DNA of 64,000 nucleotides from Dillenia suffruticosa. Taxonomy: Eukaryota > Streptophyta > Magnoliopsida > Dilleniales > Dilleniaceae. Of this stretch, positions 11,659-23,029 are shown in pieces; position 1 is the first letter of the stretch, and each line of letters opens with the position of its first letter. Location: assembly GCA_033439265.1 (NCBI GenBank), contig JAVTVX010000013.1, forward strand, positions 1,514,501 to 1,578,500. The letters run 5' to 3'. The notes under the pieces are model-generated. The model worked only from the letters and a program-made list of their open reading frames with translations, did not search any database and was not told the origin of the DNA. The position numbers and the translations under genes were made by a program.

Positions 11659-12292
11659 CCCCATCTTGCAAGTATTTATATAAATAGTAAATTGAAAATT
11701 TTTTGACAGAATTAACATCCTAGGAATATAATAATCACTAAAAAAATTTTGACGGTTTGGATTTAATCCCGGCCATCTCTTAACTTTTTGGTTGCCAATC
11801 ATAACAATAAAAAACTTGATCACTGACCTCATACATTCCGTTCTATTGATCCAAAATTTTTAATTTTGGAAAAACTTTTGGATGGGTTGTATTTGACAAA
11901 GACATCTAACACTTATCAACCCCATGGCTACTCGTATATTCTTGATTGTCCAAAATTTTAATATATAAAAGGGTAATTGTTATCTATTAACCATGCCATT
12001 CTTATATTAAACCATTGAATTATTGCTGTTGTCTATCAGATTCATCGCAAATATTCACTCTTTTATAACTTATAAAATCTTCCTTCAAATGATTAAGACA
12101 TATTTAAAATTAGAACATAAAATTAAAAAATTAAAGATGTCAAATTTTAGAAAAATTGGGTATTTAAAAAAAAAATCTTAATATCCGGAAGTTGTGCAGT
12201 CCCCTTTTATTTAACCACATGGCATAGAATATTCCTTATATTAAGGATGCAATCAATACAACTCTATTTTACAGTTCTCATTTGGCAGTAGG

Positions 12293-12406
12293 TCCTAATG
12301 CTATAAAATCACAATATATAAAAGATATGTTTGTATAAAAAAGGAAATTTAAAACTAATATTGTTTTTCTGTGTAATGCATTTGACACTGAAGGTAGTAT
12401 TTGTAG
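12293..12406. repeat. Local repeat family X, copy 3 (truncated)
   Basis: Matches copy 1 up to GTAGTATTTGTAGG, then jumps to sequence matching about 6523 in unit 1. This unit has therefore lost the end of the repeat and the site where the solo LTR sits in unit 1. Confidence 0.65.
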
Positions 12407-13395
12407 GTACACTGAATTAAGTATAATGGTTGAAATAATAAAAGCCAGCGAAGAGATGCGGATCCTTTTTTAAGAGTTTATTCATGCATTATTGGATTTA
12501 AGAGATCATTCGACCCTCCTTCCCCTTCTGAACCAATGAACCATAAATCAAATGAATAAAATTTTATATGGTTGTTCAAATCAGCATATTTTGATAAATC
12601 TTTAATTATATTATTAATATATTTTGATAAATCAAAACAAATATTGATGATTTTGATTTAAATTTATCAATATATATTAATTAATTGATCAAGAATTAAT
12701 TATATGTTGATTTAAAATTTAATCTATTTAGTTTATAAATCATTTGATACATCTATTAATTATTATTATTATAAAAAATAAGAGTAAACATACGTCCAAC
12801 CATCACAATGTTTTTTTTTTCTCCCTTAGATGGTAGGAAGACTACAAGGACTTTGCTCCAAACATATGGAATAATATTATAATATTAGTAGCATAATACT
12901 TTTAATAACTATTTTAGTTAGAACTATTAATTAAGGAGAGATTTAAGTATTAGATACTCTCATCTCCCCATAAATAGGTCTCACTACCAAGCATGCTACG
13001 CTTGGAGTAGAATATTGGAATTTATGTATTGTTTGGCATTCAAGATTGATGGTGCTAAGTATATCCCAAAATAACTAAATCTGTGGACTTTTAGAGATGA
13101 TTGTGTGGTTTTGGTGTGTTATTAATTATAATATTAAAAATATAAATAATTTTTATTATAAAATTAATTTTAAATTATTTTTAATGAGATAAATTATTAA
13201 TTACATCAGTACCATATATCAATGTTACATTAGCGTTACATCCACGTACTTCCAAATTATTTCAATTTAAATGGGTTTGACTATTTCGTAACACTCATGT
13301 GGCAAGTCAAACTCCTTTTACTAAAAGAAAAATAATAATCTCGCAAAAATTTACAGTTTTTCATCAATTATAGCCTTGTTTACAGCTCTACTTAG
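12407..13395. other. AT-rich intergenic DNA of unit 2
   Basis: The stretch 12410-12960 matches 6520-7040. The following 12965-13310 is absent from unit 1 but resembles 19270-19530 upstream of ODC-c (AGGCATGCTA, a TTACATTA tract, GTCAAACTCCTTT). This suggests unit 1 lost the segment. No gene seen. Confidence 0.5.
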
Positions 13396-13615
13396 TGTTT
13401 ATGGCCAATAAGAGTGGGTCGATAATGCCCTTCAATAAAACTAGCAGTACAAAGCATTTGAATTTTGACTTCACCCATAAACTAAGCCCAATCACATGTT
13501 TGCATCAGGTGCTCAAGTCTCAAGCTCTACCTCTTCTCAAGTTTGAAGTCTGCATTTCTATGTTTGATTTTGAGGGAATGGTTCATTACCACAGCCATAG
13601 ACACCAACGTATTTG
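13396..13615. repeat. Small TIR-like element, unit 2 copy 1
   Basis: Counterpart of 7468-7690, with the same inverted ends and a few substitutions. Confidence 0.5.
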
Positions 13616-13845
13616 GCAAAAAGTTGGGGAAGAAGATGAAGTGCTTTCACCAACTCTTTTACTTTAGTTTTGGACCTCTCTTTTCACCAAGAGGAGAAGA
13701 CCAAAACTTGTCTTCCCCTTCCTTCCTTCTTTCCCCGCTTGCACCACAGTACTAGCCCTCAATCTTCTGTAAGTTTTTCTTATCAACTAACCTTTTTCCT
13801 CGCTTGAGTTTGATACAGTTTTTAATATGTTATAGCTTAGTTTAC

Positions 13846-14064
13846 TTGGCGTCTATGGCCAATAAGAGTGGGTCAATAATGCCCTTCAACAAAATTATCA
13901 GCACAAAGCATTTGAGCTTTGACTTCACCATAAACTAATTCTAATCACACGCGGGCATAAGGTGCTCAAATCTCGAGCACTACCTCTTCTCTAGTTTGAA
14001 GTCTGTATTTCAGTGTTTGATTTTGAGGGAGTGGTTCATTACCACAGCCATATACACCATCATC
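13846..14064. mobile_element. Candidate MITE (hAT-like), unit 2 copy 2
   Basis: Counterpart of 7919-8138, again flanked by TAGTTTAC (13838-13845 and 14065-14072). The insertion therefore predates the duplication of the two units. Confidence 0.5.
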
Positions 14065-14273
14065 TAGTTTACCATTATATTCCAAATTTGTTTCCCAATA
14101 CAACTTTCTAACCCTCGACTCTTATTTCTACTCTTTTTTTTCTGACACTTTTCTCTGGAAAAATATTTTTAAATTTTCCATTTCTGTGTAGTTTTCTACA
14201 AAGGATTTGTAGAATTTGTATCTCAAGCTCTCTTTCAATTTGTTTCCCCTAATCAAAGTGTTTGAGAATTTGT

Positions 14274-14500
14274 AGGACCCAGTGCTACAAAATCACAATA
14301 TATAAAAACTATATTTTTATAAAAGAGAAAATTTAAAATGAATATTATTTTTCTATGCATGCATTTGACATTAAAGGTAGTATTTGTCGGATTTGAAGGA
14401 TTTAAATATATATATATAATTAAATTTTATGAAACATTATTATTTTAAGGTTGCATTTGTGGACAAATTTCCGTACCTCAATTATTAATTATGGACAACC
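14274..14500. repeat. Local repeat family X, copy 4
   Basis: Blocks in the usual order, with a short (TA)n in the middle and ending at CTCAATTATTAATTATGGAC. Confidence 0.65.
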
Positions 14501-15019
14501 CAAATGCTTGTCATTGTTTGCATAACCATTACTACTGTTATCAATAATTTTCCTTTGCATACTTTGAAATATCATTCTTGTTCAGGGAGGACTCAATTGC
14601 AAAATAATTATGTCCAGGTTCTTGAATAGGAATCATGAGAGAGACATTGGTGGTTCCCGACATTTATTGAGTTGATTTGAGACATATTTCAATGATGGGC
14701 CTTATTTACTAGAGCCCCTCACTCTCTTTCAAAATTCCTCAAATTCTCGCTCTCTCTCTTATTGTTCTCATTGTTTGATCCGCGAAGAATAAAGTGTGCT
14801 CACTAGCACCCACTCTTCGTTCTGCACACCCTCTATCTCTCTCTGTCTCTAGAACTCAATAGCAATTAGCTCACTTTTGTTGTACATGTTAGTGTTGACC
14901 GTGGTTGATCTCGTAGGTGGGATTTTGCCTAGGATAAAGATGAATGTGCATGTGAGTGGAGTCATTTGGCGATGTCTTCCAATGTTGGAGGCAATAAAGA
15001 CACTCCAACAGTGGATTGT

Positions 15020-15245
15020 TGTTCTCGTCTCTAGCTAGCTCTTGAGAAAAGCGAGAATGTTTCTGCACATTTATTAAGGATAGAGATTTTTTTTTTCTTT
15101 TTTTTTTGGGTAAAATTAAGGATAGAGATATCACAATTTGGGTCTGAACATTAATGCATAGCTTGCTCTAGGTCTTCCGGATACATGTCATACTCCTATC
15201 AATGTTTCTATATGCCCTGTTATGCATTAACTTTACCATTTTTTT
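15020..15245 (+). pseudogene. Coding-like relic, copy 1 (unidentified)
   Basis: Shares a string of blocks with 15955-16160: CTTGAGAAAAG / CTTGACAAAAG, TTATTAAGGATA, CTTGCTCT and AATGTTTCT.TATGCCC. It has no continuous frame. I do not recognise the source gene. Confidence 0.25.
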
Positions 15246-15347
15246 CCTCTTTCTTCGTTGGATTATGATTAAATAAAATTTGTATTGTTGGATCCTTGCA
15301 GCTGTTCCTCTAATCTAAAGAGTTTCAGAATCTGTAGGATTTGTAGC

Positions 15348-15600
15348 ATTTGTAGGATTTTGTGCTACAAAATCACAATATATAAAAAATATGTTTGTAT
15401 AAGAAAGAAAATTTAGAATGAATATTATTTTTCTATGTATGCATTTGGCATTGAAGGTAGCATTTGTAGGATTTTTAGGATTTGTAAATATATATATATA
15501 TATATAAATTAAATTTTATGAAACTTTATTATTTTAAGGTAGCATTTGTGGGCAAACTCCCGTACCTCAATTATTAATTATATAGAAATAAAATTTTTTT
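15348..15600. repeat. Local repeat family X, copy 5
   Basis: A complete copy, from GTAGCATTTGTAGGATTT to CTCAATTATTAATTATATAG, carrying an internal (TA)n. Confidence 0.7.
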
Positions 15601-15954
15601 GCCTTATCAAAAAAAGAAAAAAATAGTATGCTTCAAGGGAAAGCGAAGGAGAAAAAGGCACTCACCCAAATGGGGCTACAAACAAATTAAATAAGTATAA
15701 ACAAGCTTTCGATTAAAATAAGTCTAAGAAAAGCATTCTTTTATGAGTTTTTTATTTCAATATAATGGTTGAAATAATAAAAGCCAACAAAGAGATGCAG
15801 ATTTTTTTTGGCTTTCCTTTTAACAAAAAAAAAAAAAAAAATCTTTTTTCTTGTCATTCACAATTTTGGATAACCATAATTCGTAATTATGGCTAAAAAT
15901 CTTTTTACTTAAATTACAAATATAAGATTTTTACTTAAAAGTCTCAACATTGTT

Positions 15955-16160
15955 CTGGTCTCACACAAGTTCTTGACAAAAGAGAGAAATATTTGTGCAT
16001 ACTTATTAAGGATAAAAATGATCCTAATCTTTGTCGTAAGATTAATGCAACTCTTGCTCTTGGTCTTTCTAATGCTTGTCATGCTCCTGTCAATGTCAAT
16101 GTCAATGTTTCTGAATGCCCCGGTATGCCTTCACCATTTTTTTCCCTTTTTCGCTTGATT
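15955..16160 (+). pseudogene. Coding-like relic, copy 2 (unidentified)
   Basis: One plus-strand frame reads about 60 codons without a stop, including LTKERNICAYLLRIK, then after a frame change INATLALGLSNACHAP. It is coding-like in composition but has no start, splice context or family that I recognise. It is probably a gene fragment carried in the duplicated unit. Confidence 0.25.
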
Positions 16161-16235
16161 ATGATTAAATAAGGCTAAATGTAGAGAGAGGGGGGCTTTT
16201 GTTGGTTTGTGATAATTTATAATATTGGACCTTTA

Positions 16236-16530
16236 GCCCCTAATCTAATGTGTTTGAGGACTTGTAGGATTTGTAGGATAATGTAAGTCTCAGTGCTACA
16301 AAATCTCAATATATATATGTTTGTATAAAAAGAAAAATTTAAAACGAATATTATTTTTCTATGTAATGCATTTGATATTGAAGGTAGCATTTGTAGGATT
16401 TGCAAGATTTATTAAAAAAATAAAAAGGAAACATATAATTAAATTTTATGGAACATTATTATTTTAAGGTAGCATTTGTGGACAAATTTCCGTACCTCAA
16501 TTATTAATTATATAGAAATAAAAATGATTT
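16236..16530. repeat. Local repeat family X, copy 6 (fullest copy)
   Basis: Shows all blocks of the family in order: GAGGACTTGTAGGATTTGTA, CTACAAAATCTCAATATATA, AATATTATTTTTCTATG, AAGGTAGCATTTGTAGG, ATTAAATTTTATGGAACA, AAGGTAGCATTTGTGGAC and CCGTACCTCAATTATTAATT. The motif AAGGTAGCATTTGT occurs twice within each copy. There is no coding capacity and no clear terminal inverted repeat, so the class is unknown. Confidence 0.7.
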
Positions 16531-17087
16531 TTGTCTTATTCAAAAAAAATAGTATGCTTCAATGGAAAGCTAAGGAGAAAAAGCACTCACCCAAATGGGG
16601 CTATCAAACAAAGAAAATAAATATAAAGAAGTTTTAGATTAAAATAAGTCTAAGAAAAACTTTGGTTGAAATAATAAAAGCCAACAAAGAGATGCAGATC
16701 TTTTTATGGCTTTCCTTTTTTTATTTTTGAAAAAATCTTTTTTCTTGTCCTCCACAATTTTCGATAAATTCTAATGTCATATTCATGCATTAAGGCATTT
16801 AAGGGATCATTGAACCCACTACCTCATTCTGAACAAATGAATCATAATCAAATGAATAAAATTTTATATGATTGTTCGTATTAGCATATGATTATTAATA
16901 TATTTTGATAAATCAAAATGATTTTGATTAAAAGTTTATCATGGGATATTAATTATACGTTGATATAAAATTTAATTTATTTAGTTTATAATTAATTTGA
17001 TACATATATTTATTATTATTATAAAAAAATATTTCACAACAACAGTTGCGCATCTAAACAAACCAACATGAAAAGAAAATTCCAATA

Positions 17088-18356
17088 CTAGTTGGGATTT
17101 TGGTAGGTGACATAGGTGGGGAAGCCTTGCATATTAAAGCCATTGAACTTGGTTGCAGCCGAGGATGTGTAAGCACCCATGTTCTGAAACACAAGCAAAT
17201 CACCCAACTCCATCTCTGGCAACTCACATTCATTCAGCACAAAATCAAGCGAATCACACGTTGGTCCAAACACAGTTGAATTGAAGGTAGATCCACCGTG
17301 CCGATCACCATCATCATCCTTCATAAAAAATGGCTTAGCCATCATAGAAGTACGATCAAAAGCCGGAAGATTAAAGGAGCCATAAATCCCATCATCAATC
17401 CAGTACTCCATTGTACTCCCTCTCAATCTTTTCCCTATCACATTAGTAACCAGCGTAAAAGCATTCTCCGCAAAATATCTTCCTGGCTCTGCTATGATGG
17501 ACAGATTTTTCTCCTCACAGAAATAGGTTTCAAGTCCGCGATTTATCTCGGCAGCTATATCCTTGAAAACAGGACAGGCCTGAAAGCCACCCCCAATATC
17601 AAGAATCTGCATTGCAGGTAACTTTAGTTCCAACGCCAAGTTAAAGATAGCTTTTGCGCGGGCTATTGTCTCGTAGTAAGCTTTTGGATCGGATTGTTTG
17701 GTTCCCACATGAAATGAAACCCCGACAACCTTGAATCCATTTACATGGGCATAACAAAGCAATGGCATGATCTCATCATCCAAAGCACCGAACTTTGTTC
17801 CAAACTCGCGCCAGGATGTCTTATTGTCAACCTTAATCCTAAGCAATAATTCACAATTGGGATGCCATTTTTTCAACTTGTCAATCTCACATTTTGAATC
17901 AAAAGTGGTCAGGTTTACCCCAACACTTGCTGCATACCTTATGTAGCTAACAGACTTACATGCATTAGCATAGACAATGCGATCCGAAGACACACCCAAG
18001 GATTGAACGGCCATGATCTCGCCACAGCTCGCGCAGTCGAAGTTTGCACCAAGAGAGGAGAGAGCCAGAAGGAATGAAGGGTTCGGATTACATTTGACTG
18101 CAAAGAAAGGCTTGACATTGGGAAGGAGAGAGTTCCATTGGGACATGAGTCTCTCCACAACACCCAAATCAAGTATGTAAAATGGTTCCGTTGATTCTTG
18201 TTTTTCAGCAATTGATCGAATGAGGTCAAGAATTCCATCTTTTGGTGACAAATGGAGGGTCGACTGACCTTTTAGCACTTGACTAGCTGCATTCGGCATT
18301 GCTTTGTTGAGGGTGGTGGAGTCTGATTGTGGGACTGTTTGTTGGAAAATTGTCAT
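17088..18356 (-). CDS. ODC: Ornithine decarboxylase-like protein, copy c
   Basis: An intronless 422-aa ORF about 94% identical to ODC-a (about 25 differences, half of them in the first 58 residues). It keeps K88 in PFFAVKCN, H216, G255-257, E290 and R293, C367 and Y396. It also keeps the unusual FDR segment (R335) in place of YDH, followed by T336 instead of S. The changes fall mainly at the N terminus and on likely surface positions, such as H204/V205 in place of N/E, and L242. The pattern of an open frame and conserved catalytic residues suggests a functional older paralogue. No transit peptide was seen, and the substrate is uncertain as for the other copies. Confidence 0.92.
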   Translation of the reverse strand: MTIFQQTVPQSDSTTLNKAMPNAASQVLKGQSTLHLSPKDGILDLIRSIAEKQESTEPFYILDLGVVERLMSQWNSLLPNVKPFFAVKCNPNPSFLLALSSLGANFDCASCGEIMAVQSLGVSSDRIVYANACKSVSYIRYAASVGVNLTTFDSKCEIDKLKKWHPNCELLLRIKVDNKTSWREFGTKFGALDDEIMPLLCYAHVNGFKVVGVSFHVGTKQSDPKAYYETIARAKAIFNLALELKLPAMQILDIGGGFQACPVFKDIAAEINRGLETYFCEEKNLSIIAEPGRYFAENAFTLVTNVIGKRLRGSTMEYWIDDGIYGSFNLPAFDRTSMMAKPFFMKDDDGDRHGGSTFNSTVFGPTCDSLDFVLNECELPEMELGDLLVFQNMGAYTSSAATKFNGFNMQGFPTYVTYQNPN

Positions 18357-18420
18357 TGTAGTGACACGAAAGAAGAAAAAGAAATAGGGATTCTGTGATG
18401 GGATTGAATGGTGCCTTAGG

Positions 18421-18427
18421 CTTTATA
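18421..18427 (-). promoter_or_regulatory. TATA box of ODC-c
   Basis: Minus-strand GCTATAAAGCC about 65 bases upstream of the ATG. It differs from the TATA element of copies a and b, although the blocks further upstream (18530-18760) are conserved among all three. Confidence 0.55.
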
Positions 18428-18842
18428 GCTTGATTGTTTCTAATAAAAACAGGTATAGACACAACATCGTTTTACCATCCTGCAAGAATCTATGCCCACC
18501 GCAATATAATAATAATTTTAAAATTTTTGACTCCATTAATAACCCCAGGAATATAATAACCCCTTAAACAATTTTGACAGTCAGGATTTAATCCTAACCA
18601 CATCTAACTTTTTGGTTGCCATCATGACCATCCAAAATTTTTAATTTTTAAATCACCACACCAATCTCAAATTTTTTATTTTGGGAAAATTTTGGATAGC
18701 CTGTATTTAACCCTCACATCTAACACTTTAACAACCCTATAGCTACTGATATATTCTTGGTTATCCAAATCACATTACATCTAACACTCCCAATACAGTG
18801 GCAATATTCATTATAATAAGGATGCAATCAATAAAGCTCTAT

Positions 18843-19075
18843 TTTACTGTTCTGCTACAAAATCATAATATATAAAAAATATGTTTATATAAAAAGGGAA
18901 ATTTATAAGGAATATTCTTTTTTTCTGTAATGCATTTAACAGTGAAGATAGCATTTGTTGGATTTGTATAAAAAAAAAAAAGAAATATATAATTTAATTA
19001 ATATAACATTATTATTTTAAGGTAGCATTATGGGCAAAACTCTCCTACCTCAATTATTATTTATATAAAAATACT
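18843..19075. repeat. Local repeat family X, copy 7
   Basis: A diverged copy upstream of ODC-c, with GCTACAAAATCATAATATAT and TTTTAAGGTAGCATTATGG, then CTACCTCAATTATT. A weaker trace is at 20430-20495. Confidence 0.6.
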
Positions 19076-21310
19076 ACAAATTTAATATTATAATGACAAG
19101 AGACATTGAACATCGTAACAGAGACCGCAACAACTCAAGTTCTAAACATATGAAATGATATTATAAAAGTATTATAATAAATTTAATAATTATTTTAGTT
19201 AAAACTATTAATTAAGGAGCTTTAAATATTTAAATACTTTTGTTAAACTAGTAGAAAAAAATAATGCTGGCGAGTCGCAATTATCTTATCTCCCAAAGAC
19301 ATTGGTCTAACTTATAGGCATGCTATGAGTCGAATATTAAGTTTAAAAAATTATAAATTTAATTTTATAATAAAAATTAATTTTTCATTATTTTTAATTA
19401 AAAAATCATCAACTACATTATTACCATGCCATTATCATATTAGTGTTACAACAGTATTAGGTCGACTTAATTTCAAATAATTTCGATTTAAGTGAGTTTG
19501 ACTCTCTTTTGTGATATTCAATGGCCAGTCAAACTCCTTTCGCTAAAAAAATTTTAAAACTAATACAAAATAATGATTATTTATATTTCTATATTATAAT
19601 TAGAATTTTGCTTTTAACATGGCTAAGGTTAATGATAATTTTTTAATTTTAAAATTATTAGCGTGATAGTAATTTAAATTTCTATAAAGATTTTTTTATT
19701 TCTATTTACAAAGCCTTTTTTAAAAAAATATATTTTATTTCGTTAAAATTATTATATTATAATAATGTATAATAGAAATAAATTGAGAGAAATGTATATA
19801 AGCTCAAAACATGCTACGTCCCCACCAGCAGCAGCAGCTGAAACAAAATAAAATTAAATTTACTTAATAAAAATTTCAAATTCAAATTTTGAAAATGAAA
19901 AAAAGGAATAGACGTCGGAGACTTGGCTCCTAATTTGTATTCCTTAATTGTATTTGAATTGAATTAATAAAATTTTTAAGTATCAACAGTCAAAATTTTA
20001 AAAATAAAAAATTGAAGTGAAATCACGTGACTTAATATTCGTTTATCATATAAAGAAAGAAATAGTACCTTTTAGAATTTAGTGGACGACTTGTATTCAT
20101 AATTAAGCACAAGTGTCCTGTTAATCTCCAAAATAGGTAATAGAGACAAAATGTTGGCAAATTCCCATATAATATTATTTTAATATTGCACATTCCTAAC
20201 CCTATTCACTTGCTACACCCTCTCATCGAGGGAGAGGAAGAGAGCTTAATTCGGAACTAAAGCTCTAAATTTATTTTAGATATTATAAAATAAAATATGT
20301 AAAGAATAAAAAAGTAAATATTATATTTTTTTAAAAAATAATATTTCAATGAATAATGGTATTTTTAAAACTTTTAATAACTTTTTTAAAGTATTGCTAA
20401 AAGTGTATTTACTAATTTTTTAAATTGATCAAACATTATTATTTTAAGGCAACACTTGCAGACTCTTGTACCTCAATCATTAGTTATATAGAAATACCAC
20501 AATTTAAAAAAAAAAACACTTTTTCAAATAAAAATTTCTCCCTTGTTTAAAAAATATTACAAAATAGAAAAAATAACATGTTTTTTTTTTTGATATAAAT
20601 TATCGATATTTTATAATCATATCAAATTCAATTAAATTTAGAATTTAGTTCGAGTCAAAGATATAAAATTTTTTTCAAAGGCCTTTTGTTTAAGAAAATC
20701 ATGTTTCAAGAGAGAGCGCAGGAGGACAAGACAACCACCCAAATGGGGGCTACATATAAATAAAATAAACATGGAGAAGTTTTCGATTAAAATAAGTCTA
20801 GAAAGATCATTTCTTTTATGAATTTTATTTTTAAAAAAATGATAAAAACCTTTGGGAGATTTGGGTTTTTTATACGACGGACATGATTATTGAAATATGG
20901 AAAGAAAGAGATGGGGCTACGTGACAGATATGCATCATTTCATCAGAATCTGTACCAAAAAAAAAAAAAAAAAAAAAAAAATCATTCATCAGAATGCTCT
21001 GCCAAGTCTAGAGATCGTAGTCTGCCAAGTCCAGAGATGCTCAATCTCAATCGCATCACAGCCCATAACGGACAGACAACTGTATGAATGATTCTTGAAA
21101 TTGGACTGGGCTTGATCAAAACTGGACTTTCAACGGCCCAATTTGTGAATCCATGTTAATCCATCGTAAGAGCAGACCCAACAGGTCCAATTGGGTCCAA
21201 TTCAATTCTGACCCAGTCTGTCCATGTCCATTGTTCAGTATCTACTTTGGGAACAAATCTGAAAACGCAATGCCGGTGGGGCCTTCCATTTTTGGATTCC
21301 TTCCCGCGTT
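19076..21310. other. AT-rich intergenic DNA downstream of the ODC cluster
   Basis: No gene seen. The stretch 19270-19530 is related to 12965-13310, and 20690-20820 to the nested duplication near 15640 and 16560. There is a poly(A) run at about 20958-20980. The stretch 20990-21310 is less AT-rich, but no open frame or known motif could be read. Confidence 0.45.
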
Positions 21311-21319
21311 CTCATAGAT

Positions 21320-21600
21320 AGGAAAATTTGAAAAGATATGAAAAATGATAAAAATAAAAGAGACAGAAACATTAAATATAAAAAAATTTATGTAAATATT
21401 AATTAATTCATAAAAATAATAGAATTAACCATATTTTATAATAATAATCTAAAATGATCAAATATATAATTATTAATTATAAAAAATATATATAAATATA
21501 TATATATAAATATATTAAAAAATATGAAAAAAATGTGTAAATATAAAAAATATAAAAATTATAGTCTGAATATTAATTAATTTAATATGTTGAAATATAT
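21320..21600. repeat. AT-rich dispersed repeat, copy 1
   Basis: Shares ordered blocks with 52590-52990: ACCATATTTTATAATAA / ACTATATTTTATAATGA, ATCAAATATATAATTATTAA, and TATTAATTAATTTAATATG followed by TGGAAA or TGAAA. Non-coding and probably a non-autonomous element. Confidence 0.45.
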
Positions 21601-22477
21601 TATGTCGAGAATATCAAAATTTTCTTTTAAGTTCTTACAAGACTTTGAAGGTTGTTCCCATTCATTTTTCTTAGTTAGCCGGCCTCCCCGATCAGATACA
21701 AGAAACATGAATATTTTGTACAAATGTCTTAAGAATTTTATTACGTACATTCATATATACATCAACAACTATGGACCAATAGTATGATTTTGTATAATAT
21801 TATTATAATTGTCTAAATAATTTATCTTTATTGCTTGTATGAACAAACATATTACATGAATGTCTTTGAATATCCAGTTGTGCGTGTTTCCTCCACTCAC
21901 CAAAACATGTGAATGCCCTGGGTGCTAACGAGCGACGATCGATTTAATGAAATGGACTGTTAGATCTCTTAATTAAATTTTGATTCGAAAGTTGAGAATA
22001 AAAAATATTATGTTGAAAGAGTCATCTCTTAAATAGGATCCCTACAGACGTTTGAACCGGATTAATTGGAGTATGATTTCGAATACCAGTGATTAAAATA
22101 AAAAGCGCACAAGATGCTGACACCACTTTTTGGGCTGACACAGTATGTCAATGAGTTATACACATGGCAATCGAATCAGATTAAAGAGAAATGATATGGG
22201 TAGTGAAAAATCAGAATTATTTTGTTTGAAATTTTGGTGGTTTTTGATACCAGATTTAGTAAGAATTTGTAAGTTATTACTAACAAATTAGAGATTAAAA
22301 AAATATGGAAAATTGCATGGAGTCGATTGAGAAAGTGGACAAACAATTAAGATCTTAAAACTCGAAAATAATGAAAGTTAATGGATAAAACTTATAAAAT
22401 GAGTAGTTTGTGGGGGGGGGGGAGGGCATAGAACATATTTTCAACATTTAGGATTATTTATATTTATATTATTTTTA

Positions 22478-22650
22478 CTATTTTGTAGTTGTTTTATTAC
22501 ATGAATGTCTTCCCCCAGTTCCCTTATCAGGAAAGTCTTCAAAATCAGTTCCTGTAGTGCCACTCGGCATGCCATTTCCTCCGAGTAGCTCGCTGAGATA
22601 GTTAAGCAGCCCCTTGTAGCCGCCATGGTAGAACCTCCGAATAGGAATTA
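22478..22650 (-). pseudogene. Exon-like reading frame, unidentified
   Basis: The minus strand encodes RRFYHGGYKGLLNYLSELL, then about 35 residues including GTDFEDFPDKGTGGRHS, then a short tail and stop. It is more GC-rich than its surroundings and amino-acid-like in composition. It could be a last exon or a gene fragment. The upstream part of the same frame (22660-22831) looks like intron or AT-rich filler with poly-lysine codons. I do not recognise the family. Confidence 0.3.
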
Positions 22651-23029
22651 AATAAATAATATGTAGACATGCTTGCAAAGAGAACTGGGAAGAGATCTTA
22701 ATGCATTCATTTGAACAAAGGTCAAGAAATAATACGTGCTTCAAATAGAATCTTCTCTTTTTTTTTTTTTTTGTTGTAGAATCTTCAAATAGAATCTTCC
22801 AATGTCTCAAAAGTGGCTTAAGATAAATCATACAAATATATATATAATTTTGAACTTTTTAAAGTTGAATTTATCAAAATTCCAATTTGATTAGTGCAAT
22901 TGTATTTTTTTTTTCTTTTTTGGTTACACAAGAATTTGAATCTAGATTTCAAAATTGGAGAAAGGGGATTGTGACCATCTAACTGTTCTCACACGTGTAA
23001 TTGTATTTGCAAGTTTAAAAAGGAGTAGA

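Larger units (their letters stand above)
8757..12406. repeat. Tandem segmental duplication, right copy
   Basis: Near-identical to 1-3641, carrying ODC-b with the same 3' and 5' flanks. Differences seen are scattered substitutions and indels of a few bases. The 8757-10304 part is the ODC-b 3' flank, with no gene seen. Confidence 0.9.
15348..16800. repeat. Nested tandem duplication of about 0.92 kb beside ODC-c
   Basis: The segment from about 15348 (family X, then AGTATGCTTCAA, ACTCACCCAAATGGGGCTA, AAATAAGTCTAAGAAAA, AAAGAGATGCAGAT) recurs in the same order from about 16270. A further, more diverged copy of the AAATGGGG and AAATAAGTCTA blocks is at 20700-20820. Confidence 0.65.
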
